The notes under the pieces are model-generated. The model worked only from the letters and a program-made list of their open reading frames with translations, was not told where the DNA came from and made no database searches. Below, piece by piece: positions 1-9,475 of a stretch of 41,581 bases of DNA. How positions within the stretch are numbered: the first letter of the stretch is position 1; every line of letters starts with the position of its first letter. Origin of the DNA: Lachnospiraceae bacterium (GTDB taxonomy: Bacteria; Bacillota; Clostridia; Lachnospirales; Lachnospiraceae); contig JAFUKJ010000083.1 of NCBI GenBank assembly GCA_017467805.1, positions 1 to 41,581 on the forward strand, in the 5' to 3' direction. A program made the translations under genes and the position numbers.

Positions 1-213
1 CTTGATTCCTCTTCTGTTGATGACTCTACTTCCGATGATGATTCTTCATCATTTGACTCCTCTTCGCTTGAAGACTCTTCCTCACTTGATTCCTCTTCTG
101 TTGAAGACTCTACCTCTGTTGATTCCTCTTCTGTTGAAGACTCTACTTCCGATGATGATTCTACATCGCTTGATTCCTCTTCTGTTGAAGACTCTACCTC
201 TGTTGACTCTTCT
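1..213 (-). repeat. Low-complexity Ser/Glu-coding tandem repeats
   Basis: Variants of a 24-30 nt unit encode runs such as VESSTEEES, alternating with SSDVESS and SNDEESS. They form the acidic linker or tail of the GH43 protein. On the plus strand the same bases give a spurious Leu/Pro-rich frame. Such tails usually act as extended spacers between catalytic domains and a wall or membrane anchor; the anchor itself lies outside the window. Confidence 0.85.
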
Positions 214-3200
214 TCATCAGGCTGTTCTGGCGCCTCTGGTGCTGTTAAGTCAACTGCATCACCTGCTGTAAACTTAAGATTTGTAAGTGTACAAACCTCT
301 GTCCCAAAGAATGATGTTGCCCCCCAACCTGCACCGATTGTTAACTGATCTAATGTTACGATATAATCAATCAATGCTGCAAAGCTTGCTTCGTCGCCAC
401 CGATTATTGTATAAGCAATCTCTACGCCATCTACGTACATCTTCAGGTCATTATCTGTAATAATAATTGATACCTGATAATCCTTACCAGTCTCTGCTAT
501 AACTGCCCAATCTGTACCGCCTGTTCCTGGAGCGTTAACATCCATCCAGCTTGCATTCCATGGCTGATGGCAGATATATGGATTAGTCTGGAAGGAAACA
601 CGTCCTACATTTTCTGCTCCTGCATTTGCTGAATCATAGAAGCTGAAAATAGAATCAAAACCATTCTTTGTAGCTCTATCTGCAAAGTTAATTGTATAAT
701 CAAATCTCATCTTATCAGTAACAACACCCTTGAAAGGATTTGTCTCTGTAATCAATGTATCACTTATTAAAGTAACACTATCCTTTGTATAAGTAGCAGA
801 CGTAATCTCTACAGGCTCTTCTGGCTCTTCATCCTCTGAAGGTGCCTCTGGTGCTGTTAAATCAACTGCATCACCTACTGCTAACTTAACATTCTTAAGT
901 GTACAAAGCTCTGTCCACCAGAACGATGTAGATGCCTGACCTACACCCCATGTTAACTGGTCAGCAGTTGTTAAGAAGTCAATTAATGCTGCATTATTAA
1001 CTTCCGTTCCGCCTGCTGTTACACAGTCAGTCTCAACTCCATCAACATACATCTTGATGCTTTCATCTGTCATAATGAAAGAAATCTGATAATCCTTACC
1101 CTTTTCAAAGGTTGCTGCATAGTTTACACTGCCCTCTGCATCAGGATGATTTACATCCATCCAAGTTTCATTCCATGGCTGGAAGCTGATAAATGGTGCA
1201 GTCTGCACAGAAAGTCTTCCTGTTGTAGCTGAATCATAGAAGCTGAAAATACTATCCCAGCCATTTAATACTGCTGTATCAGCAAAATTAATTGTGTAAT
1301 CAAATCTTGCCTTATCAATATCTAATCCCTTAAATGGGTTATCTTCTCTTGCAATAGAAGCATTAGAAACAAATGTAACCTCACTAATTTCATAAGTATT
1401 CTCTGTAACTGTTGCTTCAAACTTTGGTGTTACATCTGGTGTCTCTGGCTCTTCATCAGGTGTTACTACCTCACCTACACCTTCGCCTGCTACAAACTTA
1501 ATATCTGATAATGTACAAAGCTCTGTCCACCAGAATGCTGTAGATGCCTGACCTACACCCCAAGTCAACTGGTCACATGTACCAATATAAGCAATTAAAT
1601 CCTCATAATCCTTCGCATCACTTGTAACTGCTACTGTGATTGCTTCTCCGTCTATTGTAGCAGATGCTCCATCAGCTGTAATTACGATAGATACCTGATA
1701 ATCTTTACCTACCTCTGCTGTTGCTGCCCAGTTGGTACCACCTGCATTAGGATTGTTAATATCTAACCATCCATCTACATTTGTGTTAAAGCATACATAA
1801 GGGTTTGTCTGGAAAGAAATTCTTCCACCTGTTGTACTATTATAGAAGCTAAAGATTCCATCCCAGCCGTTCTTAGCTGCTGTATCTGCAAAATTAATTG
1901 TATAGTCAAACTGTAACTTATCAGTCTGTACACCGTAGAATGGATTCTCCTCTACTGTTAATGCATTATTTGCTGCTAATACTACTTCATCCTTTGTATA
2001 AGTTGCGTTCTTAATAATCTTTGGACCAGCCTCAAAGCTGATGTCTGTAATAGTACAAAGCTCTGTGTTCCAGTAAGATGTTGCTGCAAGACCAACACCC
2101 CATGTTAACTGGTCACACTCTCCAATATAAGCTATCAAATCATCATAGCCTGCACCTGAGCCATTCATACCAAGAGCAACGGCTTCGCCATTCACTGTAG
2201 CTGTCATACCGTCTGCATTAATTACGATAGATACCTGATACTCCTCACCTGGAACTGCATCAGGAGCCATATTGCTACCACCCGAAACGCCTGGCTGGTT
2301 AATATCCATCCACTCACCACTTGCATTGTTATAGCATACATATGGTGCTGTCTGGAAGGAAACTCTTCCACCTGTACTGCTGTTATAGAAGCTGAAAATT
2401 CCATCCCAGCCATTCTGTGCTGTACCTTCTGTAAAGTTAATTGTATAGTTCAATCTGTACTCTTCAGCCTGTACGCCATAGAATGGGTTATCTTCTCTTG
2501 TAATAGAATCATTTGAAGTTAATACAACTTCATCCTTTGAATAGCTTCCTGATGTTACTACCTCAGCCTTCTCACCTACAGGTAATGCTGTAAGAACTAC
2601 ATTGCTAATCTCAACATTAGACTCATCATAGCCAACTGCGTTCCACCAAGAGCCGTATCCAAAGTAAAGCTCATTAGCTGTACTGCTTAACCAATTTAAA
2701 ATATTACTATAATTTGTAACTGTTCCTGCACCACCATCTGTACCAATGATATCCTGTGTATAAGCCACTTCATCATTAACAGTCACTGTAAATCCACTAC
2801 CTGTGATTTCAACTTCAACATGAGCACTCTCACCGATATAATCTGTTACAAGACCATAGTTTGCCATATTCGCATCGAAGTATCCACCCGTAGCATTATA
2901 TCCAAGGTATGTACCTGGAGTCATATAAAGTCTTCCGTTATTACCGTTATCTCCCATGAATGAGAAAATTGTTCCAAGGAAGTGCATATCACGAACTGAC
3001 TTTACATCAAAGGCAATCTTAACACCGCCTGAAATATCAATTGCTGTTGTACCATTATAGAATGGGTTTACATAGCCGAATCTTGCATCAAGACCTGTTT
3101 CCAAATCCTGTGCTGCATCTGTAAAGAACTTTGCAACTACAACAGACTCTGTCTTATTGTCATTTGCATATACAGTTACAGGGAAATCCTTTGTATAGTA

Positions 3201-5141
3201 GTAATCGCCCTTTGTAACGGTAGCTGTTAATGTAATCACTGTATCCTCAGAAGGCTTTGTTACTGTACCATCAGCAGCAAGAACTGAAGGATTGCTTGAT
3301 GTCCAAGTAATCACTGCTCCACTCTGTCCTTCTGTTGGAAGTTCAAAGCTCATATACGCTGCTGTTGGAGCTGTTACAACACCACTTGCAACAGTCTGTG
3401 CTACTGCAATACTACCACCGAGCTGCTTGGTTCCCCATACGCAAAGACCTGCATTGCTTGCAAATGTGAAGCCCATAGTCTCGATTGTTGTACCGTCAAT
3501 AACTTCCTCTGTGAACTTACCATAGTAAGTCGTTCCATCTAATACCAATACTGCATCAGAAGTACCTGCTACTGTAGACCATGTACCTGTCTTAGCACCA
3601 GTAACTGTTCCGTCTGCGTTAAGGTTAATAACCTCTGCTGTCATACACTCTAAGTCACTATAATCAATCTGATACTCATGTGTAATCATCTCATAAGTAC
3701 CAACGATTTCATCTGCTGTATAACCTGTAGCTGAAATAGTCTCACCTGAATACTCATATGGAGAAGCAACTAACCATCCCTCGCTATTTACATACAGCTG
3801 ATGTACTCTAACCTCATGACCATATGTACCATCATCAAACTTTGTGTGATATACCAAATATGCCTTACCATCAGAATCTACAAATGCTGAGTTATGTCCC
3901 TGTGAAGTCTCACCCTTAGCCATGGTTGACCACTGGTAATTACCCATAATCTTCTCACCACGATTATTTGTAGTATCTGTTGAACTATAATTCATGATGC
4001 CCTTATCATAGATTGCCGAATTACCATTACCATCTACGAAAGGACCGTCAGGATTCTCTGAACGGAATACTCTCATGTTATAACCTGTATTAGGATCATA
4101 GAAACCATATGACATGAATAAGTAATAGTAATCTCCAATATGTTCAACATATGGACCCTCGCCCGATACGTAGTATCCACCTGCAACCTTTGTACCAAAG
4201 TACTCATCTGTTCTCACAGACTTACCCTTCTCATCAAAGTCACTCTCATAGGTTACTGTATAATCTCTTAAACCTGTATTCTCATCAAGCTCTAAGTTAT
4301 AGATACCGCCTGACCAAGAACCATATGTAAGCCAAAGCTTACCTTCTTCATCATAGAATACACAAGGGTCGATGGCATGTGGCCAATATTCTCCCCATGT
4401 ACCATCTGCAATCTTCTGATATTTTGCTGGAAGCTCCTCCTGCTCACCCAGAACGATTTCCAAATCTGTGTCCTTAAAGCTCTTAGTTGAGTCAGTTGTA
4501 CTAAATCCTGAGAACACTACAGGTCCCTGATATACATATGGTCCCTCAATGTCATCAGCTGTCAAAAGAACGATAGCTGAATTCCACTTCGCACCATTTA
4601 AGCTTATGTACATACACCACTTATCCATAGCTTCGTTATAGATAACATCTGGCGCCCACTGATTACCTGCGATTGTATGATCTGAAATCCAGTTTGCAAT
4701 ATTATAATCTGTTCCGAAATCTACCTCTGTCTCAACGCCGTTAATTACAGTCTTTACTGTACCTGTGTAAGCATTGCTAAGATATGCTTCTTCGTAAGAT
4801 ACTACGCTAACAACTCCGTCTATCTCTTTTCCAAATAAAGTACTTGTTGTTGATTCGCTTGTTACATTTGTCCAATTCTGTAAATCTGTTGACTTAGACA
4901 CACCCATGTGTGAACCAAACACATAATATGCATCCTCCCCCTTAACAATCGAAGGGTCATGCACACTTGTACGTGTCACTGATGTAGTACCTGAAAGCTC
5001 AGCCACATCTGCGTCTGTCAATTGAATCGTTGCTCCCTGCGTACCTGTAGCCTCAGCAACAAGAAGATTAGAGCTTAATCCACTCATTACCATGCTGGCA
5101 GCAAGTGTAACCGCTAGAAATTTCTTTGCGTTACGTCTCAT
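1..5141 (-). CDS. Secreted multidomain GH43 arabinanase-like protein, 3' end outside window
   Basis: At least 1713 codons are open; the C-terminus lies beyond position 1. The start ATG at 5141 has a GGGAGG ribosome site and opens a signal peptide (MRRNAKKF then a hydrophobic stretch to about residue 30). Residues 55-420 form a GH43 five-bladed propeller. HDPSI carries the catalytic base (D62), WAPDV the pKa-modulating Asp (D165) and SGEGP the general acid (E328); a later GHNSAF motif fits the calcium-binding His of endo-1,5-alpha-L-arabinanases. A GH43_C-type beta barrel follows (about 455-575), then a bacterial Ig-like domain (575-650), about five lectin-like (LamG/concanavalin-fold) domains (650-1630) and an acidic Ser/Glu tail. 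Its likely role is cell-surface or secreted cleavage of arabinan side chains of pectin. A wall-anchor motif cannot be seen because the end is missing. Family is confident; exact substrate is inferred. Confidence 0.9.
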   Translation of the reverse strand, partial: MRRNAKKFLAVTLAASMVMSGLSSNLLVAEATGTQGATIQLTDADVAELSGTTSVTRTSVHDPSIVKGEDAYYVFGSHMGVSKSTDLQNWTNVTSESTTSTLFGKEIDGVVSVVSYEEAYLSNAYTGTVKTVINGVETEVDFGTDYNIANWISDHTIAGNQWAPDVIYNEAMDKWCMYISLNGAKWNSAIVLLTADDIEGPYVYQGPVVFSGFSTTDSTKSFKDTDLEIVLGEQEELPAKYQKIADGTWGEYWPHAIDPCVFYDEEGKLWLTYGSWSGGIYNLELDENTGLRDYTVTYESDFDEKGKSVRTDEYFGTKVAGGYYVSGEGPYVEHIGDYYYLFMSYGFYDPNTGYNMRVFRSENPDGPFVDGNGNSAIYDKGIMNYSSTDTTNNRGEKIMGNYQWSTMAKGETSQGHNSAFVDSDGKAYLVYHTKFDDGTYGHEVRVHQLYVNSEGWLVASPYEYSGETISATGYTADEIVGTYEMITHEYQIDYSDLECMTAEVINLNADGTVTGAKTGTWSTVAGTSDAVLVLDGTTYYGKFTEEVIDGTTIETMGFTFASNAGLCVWGTKQLGGSIAVAQTVASGVVTAPTAAYMSFELPTEGQSGAVITWTSSNPSVLAADGTVTKPSEDTVITLTATVTKGDYYYTKDFPVTVYANDNKTESVVVAKFFTDAAQDLETGLDARFGYVNPFYNGTTAIDISGGVKIAFDVKSVRDMHFLGTIFSFMGDNGNNGRLYMTPGTYLGYNATGGYFDANMANYGLVTDYIGESAHVEVEITGSGFTVTVNDEVAYTQDIIGTDGGAGTVTNYSNILNWLSSTANELYFGYGSWWNAVGYDESNVEISNVVLTALPVGEKAEVVTSGSYSKDEVVLTSNDSITREDNPFYGVQAEEYRLNYTINFTEGTAQNGWDGIFSFYNSSTGGRVSFQTAPYVCYNNASGEWMDINQPGVSGGSNMAPDAVPGEEYQVSIVINADGMTATVNGEAVALGMNGSGAGYDDLIAYIGECDQLTWGVGLAATSYWNTELCTITDISFEAGPKIIKNATYTKDEVVLAANNALTVEENPFYGVQTDKLQFDYTINFADTAAKNGWDGIFSFYNSTTGGRISFQTNPYVCFNTNVDGWLDINNPNAGGTNWAATAEVGKDYQVSIVITADGASATIDGEAITVAVTSDAKDYEDLIAYIGTCDQLTWGVGQASTAFWWTELCTLSDIKFVAGEGVGEVVTPDEEPETPDVTPKFEATVTENTYEISEVTFVSNASIAREDNPFKGLDIDKARFDYTINFADTAVLNGWDSIFSFYDSATTGRLSVQTAPFISFQPWNETWMDVNHPDAEGSVNYAATFEKGKDYQISFIMTDESIKMYVDGVETDCVTAGGTEVNNAALIDFLTTADQLTWGVGQASTSFWWTELCTLKNVKLAVGDAVDLTAPEAPSEDEEPEEPVEITSATYTKDSVTLISDTLITETNPFKGVVTDKMRFDYTINFADRATKNGFDSIFSFYDSANAGAENVGRVSFQTNPYICHQPWNASWMDVNAPGTGGTDWAVIAETGKDYQVSIIITDNDLKMYVDGVEIAYTIIGGDEASFAALIDYIVTLDQLTIGAGWGATSFFGTEVCTLTNLKFTAGDAVDLTAPEAPEQPDEEESTEVESSTEEESSDVESSSEVESSTEEESTEVESSTEEESSEEESSSEEESNDEESSSEVESSTEEES
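250..2570 (-). repeat. Four tandem, closely related lectin-like domains in the GH43 protein
   Basis: Four units of roughly 520-600 bp each (about 250-820, 860-1430, 1490-2020 and 2040-2560) repeat the same order of motifs: NPFxG, YTINFAD, NGWDxIFSFY, FQTxPY, WxDxN, KDYQVSI, DQLTWGVG and WTELCTL. A more divergent fifth copy lies upstream at about 2590-3190. The architecture suits laminin-G/concanavalin-type beta sandwiches used in carbohydrate binding. High similarity between units suggests recent duplication and makes this region prone to recombination and misassembly. Confidence 0.8.
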
Positions 5142-5473
5142 GCTTATTTTCCTCCCACTTAACATGCATTGACATAATATACACCACGCATACTATTCAT
5201 CATGCATTTTATACAAGAATCCTAGCACATGCACCCTTTCTTGTCATCACTTTTTTACATTTTCGTAAAATAGTTCAATTTCATTTAAACATTTTTGTTA
5301 CTTTTAACGTAAAAACCGCTATTTACTTGTTCGTATTGCTATTTTAGCGTCAGTTTAATTTTAGTCTACACTAAACTAATTGTTTATGCTTTATAGACTT
5401 TTCGGACAAATATATGCCAAAAGGGACTTACAGCTATCCGTAAGTCCCTTCCGTTATCTTTCTTGCTATAATT
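5142..5473. other. Gene-free region between chemoreceptor and GH43 gene
   Basis: This 332-bp AT-rich stretch holds the chemoreceptor terminator at its right end and the 5' leader of the GH43 gene. An inverted repeat, TTTAGT-CTAC-ACTAAA (5360-5375), flanked by AGTTTA/TAAACT, lies about 220 bp upstream of the GH43 start and could be an operator. I could not settle on a convincing promoter; a TATAAA element near 5210 lacks a good -35 box. No coding sequence is supported. Confidence 0.5.
5421..5450 (-). terminator. Hairpin terminator after the Cache-domain chemoreceptor
   Basis: AAGGGACTTAC and GTAAGTCCCTT form a perfect 11-bp stem around an 8-nt loop, 24 bp after the chemoreceptor stop codon. 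The downstream T-tract on the minus strand is short (TTTT including the end of the stem), so termination may be partial. Confidence 0.65.
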
Positions 5474-7150
5474 CTATCTTAAAATAAATCTGTTAACAGA
5501 ATCCTTCAATGTCTTTACACATTCATAACAATCTGTTACCTGCTCATGGGTTGTTCCTGTAGTATCCACCATATCACTTGTCTTCTCAGCAATATCACCA
5601 ACACCAACTGCCGACTCAGATACCGTCTTATTAATACCATCGATTGCTTCAGCAATTGCTTCAATGGCATTCTTCAATTTCTCCATGGAATCACTAACAC
5701 TTTCCATGCTGGTTCTAAAGGTATCCGCATCTGCCTGATACTGCTCACTTACATTTGTAAATTCTTTATAATCATTTACGACCGTATTCTCAAGGAAATC
5801 CGTTGCCTGCTCAAGACACTCTGCCATATTTCCCACCGCGCTGTTAACAGCCTTTACGATATCGCTAATATCTGCTATAGCTTTCGTAGTCTGGTCTGCA
5901 AGGCTTCCTATCTCCGTTGCGACTACCGCAAAGCCCTTTCCTGCTTCTCCTGCTCTGGCAGCCTCAATGGACGCGTTTAAAGCCAAAAGACCTGTCTGTG
6001 ATGAAATCTCCATAATAGTTCCTGTCAGCTCATTAATCTGTTCTACTGCCTTAGAACCCTCAATCGCAGCATCTGCCTTTGCCTTAACATTGTTATACAT
6101 ATCCAAAGCCTTAGTACTTGAATTAACAGCCTTATCCCTAAGTTTCTGCGCTCTATCCATTACTTCCTTGGAGGTTACGGCTCCCGCCTCTGTCATCTCG
6201 CTAATCGTTGCAGCATTTGTACGAATTGCACCAATATTTTCATTCACAGTAACAGTTGTAGCTGCTGCCTCCTGCATACCCGCTGCGAGTTCCTCACTTG
6301 TAGCCGAGTTATCTGTACACATCACATTAACTGTAGTTGTAACCTCTTCAAGCTTATCTACATTTTCGTTAATCAAATCACTGGTCTCATTGATGCTCTC
6401 CATCATTTCGCGAAGATTTCTACGCATTACGCGTACCATTCTGGCTACTTCACCAGATTCATCTTTTCTCTTACACAGCTCATCATTTAAAGGATTACGT
6501 CTGAAATCAAATTCAGAGGTACTGCTAATGACAATAATAAGCTTCTTCAATGGCATACATATAAACTTACTTACTACATAACCAATCACTACGCAGATTA
6601 CCAAACAGATAACTGCCATCATTCCCATCTGAGCTGCCATGGCAGTAACAGGTGCTGTAATCTCGTCCTGGTCTGCTGTCACAACCACGATCTGCTTATC
6701 CTTTGTAATTGCATAGGCTGCATATTTCCATGTACCGTGATAATCATATAATACAACCTCGTCTACGGGTATATTTCCTGCCTTTAGCTGTTCAACCACT
6801 CCCAGTACTACAGAATTTTCTACTGATGAGCCAATCTTATCCGCAGTCGGATGATATAACATCGTTCCGTCCGAAGATACCAGATATGCATAGGATGACT
6901 CTATCCCCGTCATCTCTATTTCTGAAAGGAAGGACAAATCACCTTCAGTTCCACTACGCTCCACCAACCTTGCCGCAGTCTCTGCCATACTTAAAATATA
7001 ATTTTCATTTACCTCTTCTACGACAGCCTTTGCTTCCGAACTACCCGTTACAAGACTGACAACAACTGAAAACACAACAGCTCCTATTACCAACAATGTT
7101 ACCTTCCATGAAATGGAAGAAAAAAATGGTACCTGTTTCTTCTTCTCCAT
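5474..7150 (-). CDS. Methyl-accepting chemotaxis protein with single Cache sensor domain
   Basis: Transmembrane chemoreceptor of 558 aa that relays extracellular ligand binding to CheA/CheW. TM1 is at about 16-36, an extracytoplasmic Cache-like domain at 40-165 (motifs [17 protein letters not shown] and [12 protein letters not shown]), TM2 at 173-195 and a HAMP-like linker at 196-260. A long coiled-coil signalling domain follows, with the conserved hairpin tip [19 protein letters not shown] (381-399). The start MEKKK was chosen because AGGAGAG sits 6 bp upstream; an in-frame ATG 15 codons earlier lacks such a site. No CheR-tethering pentapeptide is seen at the C-terminus (NRFILR). Ligand unknown; Cache domains commonly bind amino acids, organic acids or sugars. 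The next gene downstream is the arabinanase, after a terminator. Confidence 0.93.
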   Translation of the reverse strand: MEKKKQVPFFSSISWKVTLLVIGAVVFSVVVSLVTGSSEAKAVVEEVNENYILSMAETAARLVERSGTEGDLSFLSEIEMTGIESSYAYLVSSDGTMLYHPTADKIGSSVENSVVLGVVEQLKAGNIPVDEVVLYDYHGTWKYAAYAITKDKQIVVVTADQDEITAPVTAMAAQMGMMAVICLVICVVIGYVVSKFICMPLKKLIIVISSTSEFDFRRNPLNDELCKRKDESGEVARMVRVMRRNLREMMESINETSDLINENVDKLEEVTTTVNVMCTDNSATSEELAAGMQEAAATTVTVNENIGAIRTNAATISEMTEAGAVTSKEVMDRAQKLRDKAVNSSTKALDMYNNVKAKADAAIEGSKAVEQINELTGTIMEISSQTGLLALNASIEAARAGEAGKGFAVVATEIGSLADQTTKAIADISDIVKAVNSAVGNMAECLEQATDFLENTVVNDYKEFTNVSEQYQADADTFRTSMESVSDSMEKLKNAIEAIAEAIDGINKTVSESAVGVGDIAEKTSDMVDTTGTTHEQVTDCYECVKTLKDSVNRFILR

Positions 7151-7246
7151 ATTATCTCTCCTCTTTACAGACAACTTTATAAATTGTATATGCAATTATA
7201 ATATCACAAACTTATGACACGCGACAACCTTTTCAGCAACAAAAAA

Positions 7247-7280
7247 CCCTCTCAGGTTGGTTATTCCCATCCTGAGAGAG
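7247..7280 (-). terminator. Intrinsic terminator after the cytidylate-kinase-like gene
   Basis: On the minus strand CTCTCTCAGG pairs with CCTGAGAGGG across a loop of about 14 nt and is followed by TTTTTT. It lies 12 bp after the stop codon of the upstream gene. Confidence 0.8.
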
Positions 7281-7291
7281 TCTCCTCTATC

Positions 7292-7891
7292 CTATGCCTC
7301 ATTTCTTCTGGCATCAATATATTGCTTTAATATCTGTACGGTACCATCAACACCAAGCTTGCTACTATTAATAGTAACATCATAGCCCCTCGAATCGCCC
7401 CACTTTACAGGGCAGTGGCTATTGTGGTACTTCTTACGCTTTCTATCCTTAATCTCGAGCAGGTCTGCCGCATCCTTGAGATTCAGATGATAAATCTGCT
7501 CAATTCTCTCAAGCTTTGTACCCAAATCACCAAGCACAAAGACAGAAACCAAACCTTTATACTCACGAAGCATGTAATTAGAGCAACGTCCAACTACTAC
7601 AAATGACTCGCCCTCATCTGCTTTCTTCTTAAGAAAATCAAACTGAATCTGCGCAACATTCTGCTCAGGTGAACTGCTCATACCACGAACAGTTCTGTAC
7701 ATCAAAGGATTCCTGCGTGATTCATCGTACTCCTTTAAATGATTCACATCCAAGCCACGCTCCGCTGCATACTCGTCCAATAAGTTATGGTCATACAACG
7801 GTAATCCATAAGCCTCTGCAAGCTTCTGTGCAATCTCATGTCCGCCGCTACCATACTCACGACCTACTGAAATAATTAATTGTTTCTCCAT
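7292..7891 (-). CDS. Cytidylate kinase-like family protein
   Basis: Small P-loop protein of 199 aa matching the cytidylate kinase-like family (PF13189), which differs from the canonical Cmk used in nucleotide metabolism. The Gly-rich loop SVGREYGSGGHEIAQKLA lies at residues 8-25. An Arg/Lys-rich lid region (DRKRKKYHN) and the closing segment YDVTINSSKLG are typical of the family. The start MEKQ at 7891 is preferred because the family begins there; two upstream in-frame ATGs (7918, 7903) have no better ribosome site. It sits 59 bp downstream of the permease gene on the same strand and probably shares its transcript. Substrate unknown: a small-molecule or nucleotide kinase role is inferred from the fold only. 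Confidence 0.8.
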   Translation of the reverse strand: MEKQLIISVGREYGSGGHEIAQKLAEAYGLPLYDHNLLDEYAAERGLDVNHLKEYDESRRNPLMYRTVRGMSSSPEQNVAQIQFDFLKKKADEGESFVVVGRCSNYMLREYKGLVSVFVLGDLGTKLERIEQIYHLNLKDAADLLEIKDRKRKKYHNSHCPVKWGDSRGYDVTINSSKLGVDGTVQILKQYIDARRNEA

Positions 7892-7950
7892 GTTAACAAC
7901 CATGCCTTTCCAGTCCATGTGAAAAAATCATTTTCACACTGCCTAAACTC

Positions 7951-9306
7951 TTATAAGTATCTCATAAAAATAATAACCATGGAAATAAAGATAACGATTA
8001 CTGTAGCAGGCACCATCGCCTTACAATATCTTCCCCATTTAATAATATGTCCTTCCTTAGCCGCTGTCGCAATACCTACAACGTTAGCAGAAGCCCCTAT
8101 AGGTGTTGCACTTCCACCAATGTCTGTACCCATAGCCAATGCCCATGCCAACACATCAAGACCAACTCCCTGTGTTGCCGCAAGATTGCTAATAACAGGA
8201 ATCATAGTAGCCGCAAATGGAATATTATCAACAAACGCACTGGCAATTGCAGATACCCAAAGAATAATTGCAATCATAATCTGCATATCACCACCACTTA
8301 CCTTACCGATAAGCTGTGCCATCTGTGTCAGAATACCAGTCTGCTCCAAACCACCTACTACAATAAACAAACCAACAAAGAACAATAAAGTCTTATAATC
8401 AACTCTCTTTATCAGAAGTAATGCATCCTTACCTGCTGCAATCAAGGTTACAATTGCAATAAAAGTACCAATAAATGCAACTGTTAAACCAGTGTTTGCA
8501 TGTGTAACCAACATAATGATTGCACAAAGGAATATAATCGTACTAATCACAAAGCCCTTCTTGCTCTTAATTGCTTCGCTTGGCTTTGGAAGTGTTGCAG
8601 TGTCAATCTTTACATCTGCATTTACAGTTAATTCCTTCCTGAATATGAAGTAAAAATACACTACCACTACGATTAATGCGACAACTGCCATCACACCTGT
8701 ATTGGTAATAAAGTCCGCAAATGAATAACCAAGTGATGTACCAATAATAATGTTTGGCGGGTCACCACACATAGTGGCAGAACCTCCAAGGTTCGCACAG
8801 AACACCTCTGCCAAAATCATTGGAACAGGGTTAAACTTCAACAACTGCGAAAGCTCAATTGTAACTGCTGCAAGGAATAAAATAACAGTGATACTATCAA
8901 TAAACATTGCCAAAACAAATGATAATACCATAAATGTTAAAAATATCGGAATTACCTTGTACTTAACAAGCTTTGCAATCTGCATACATAACCAACGGAA
9001 GAAGCCCACATGAGCCATACCCTCTACCATAATCATCATACCTGCGATGAATATAATAGTCTCCCAGTTAATACCACTATGACTGCTTGATGCTTCACCC
9101 GTGGTACGCCAAAACTCTGCCGTAAAAATACTTTGTAAATTAATGGTTTCAAAAATTGCATCCATACTCTGCATGCCCAAACCAAATACTAATAATAACG
9201 TTAATAATCCACTAACAAGTGTAATTATATGTCTTTCCCATATCTCTGTTACAATCAGAATAAACATGGCAAGGAATATAACCACTGCTAATACCTGTGC
9301 TAACAT
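7951..9306 (-). CDS. ArsB/NhaD-superfamily anion permease or Na+/H+ antiporter
   Basis: Polytopic membrane protein of 451 aa with about 10-12 hydrophobic segments. Two inverted-repeat halves each end in a Gly/Ala-rich re-entrant motif: NLGGSATMCGDPPNIIIG (around 172-189) and DIGGSATPIGASANVVG near residue 405. The GDPPN signature is typical of the ion transporter superfamily containing ArsB, NhaD and SLC13 permeases. The start MLAQ at 9306 has AAAGAGG 8 bp upstream, better than the ATG 16 codons earlier. No arsenic genes (arsR, arsC) are near, so arsenite export is not supported; Na+/H+ exchange or organic-anion transport is more plausible. It is followed by the kinase-like gene. Confidence 0.85.
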   Translation of the reverse strand: MLAQVLAVVIFLAMFILIVTEIWERHIITLVSGLLTLLLVFGLGMQSMDAIFETINLQSIFTAEFWRTTGEASSSHSGINWETIIFIAGMMIMVEGMAHVGFFRWLCMQIAKLVKYKVIPIFLTFMVLSFVLAMFIDSITVILFLAAVTIELSQLLKFNPVPMILAEVFCANLGGSATMCGDPPNIIIGTSLGYSFADFITNTGVMAVVALIVVVVYFYFIFRKELTVNADVKIDTATLPKPSEAIKSKKGFVISTIIFLCAIIMLVTHANTGLTVAFIGTFIAIVTLIAAGKDALLLIKRVDYKTLLFFVGLFIVVGGLEQTGILTQMAQLIGKVSGGDMQIMIAIILWVSAIASAFVDNIPFAATMIPVISNLAATQGVGLDVLAWALAMGTDIGGSATPIGASANVVGIATAAKEGHIIKWGRYCKAMVPATVIVIFISMVIIFMRYL

Positions 9307-9362
9307 TTCTGTTACCTCTTTTCTTTGTATTGTTGTTTGACAATTTTTTCTCAAACGACTAC

Positions 9363-9390
9363 ATTTTACTCTTCTTTTAGAAAAAGTAAA
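9363..9390 (-). promoter_or_regulatory. Candidate promoter of the permease gene
   Basis: TTTACT (9385-9390) and TAAAAT (9363-9368) are separated by 16 bp. The region between and across them is itself an imperfect inverted repeat (AGTAAA/TTTACT arms), so a repressor site overlapping the promoter is possible. Seen directly; function is inferred. Confidence 0.4.
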
Positions 9391-9475
9391 GTAGTAAAAT
9401 CCATTTTTTACTTAATCATACAAATCTTTACCAAGGTAACTAATTTTTTATAAAATTTGACGGAACCTCAACCTT

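Noticed and set aside
1-271. Plus-strand Leu/Pro-rich open frame
   Set aside because: It is the complement of the Ser/Glu repeat tail of the GH43 gene; composition is a by-product of the repeats and there is no ribosome site.
5546-6581. Plus-strand open frames of 144 and 204 codons opposite the Cache chemoreceptor
   Set aside because: They lie wholly inside a well-supported chemoreceptor gene on the other strand, have no ribosome sites and no recognisable motifs.
7919-7937. Inverted repeat GTGAAAA-N5-TTTTCAC between the permease and kinase-like genes considered as a terminator or operator
   Set aside because: Short AT-rich stem without a T-tract after it; too weak to claim.
7951-9306. Arsenite efflux pump ArsB
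   Set aside because: Only the superfamily motif is shared; no ars regulator, reductase or ATPase is adjacent.
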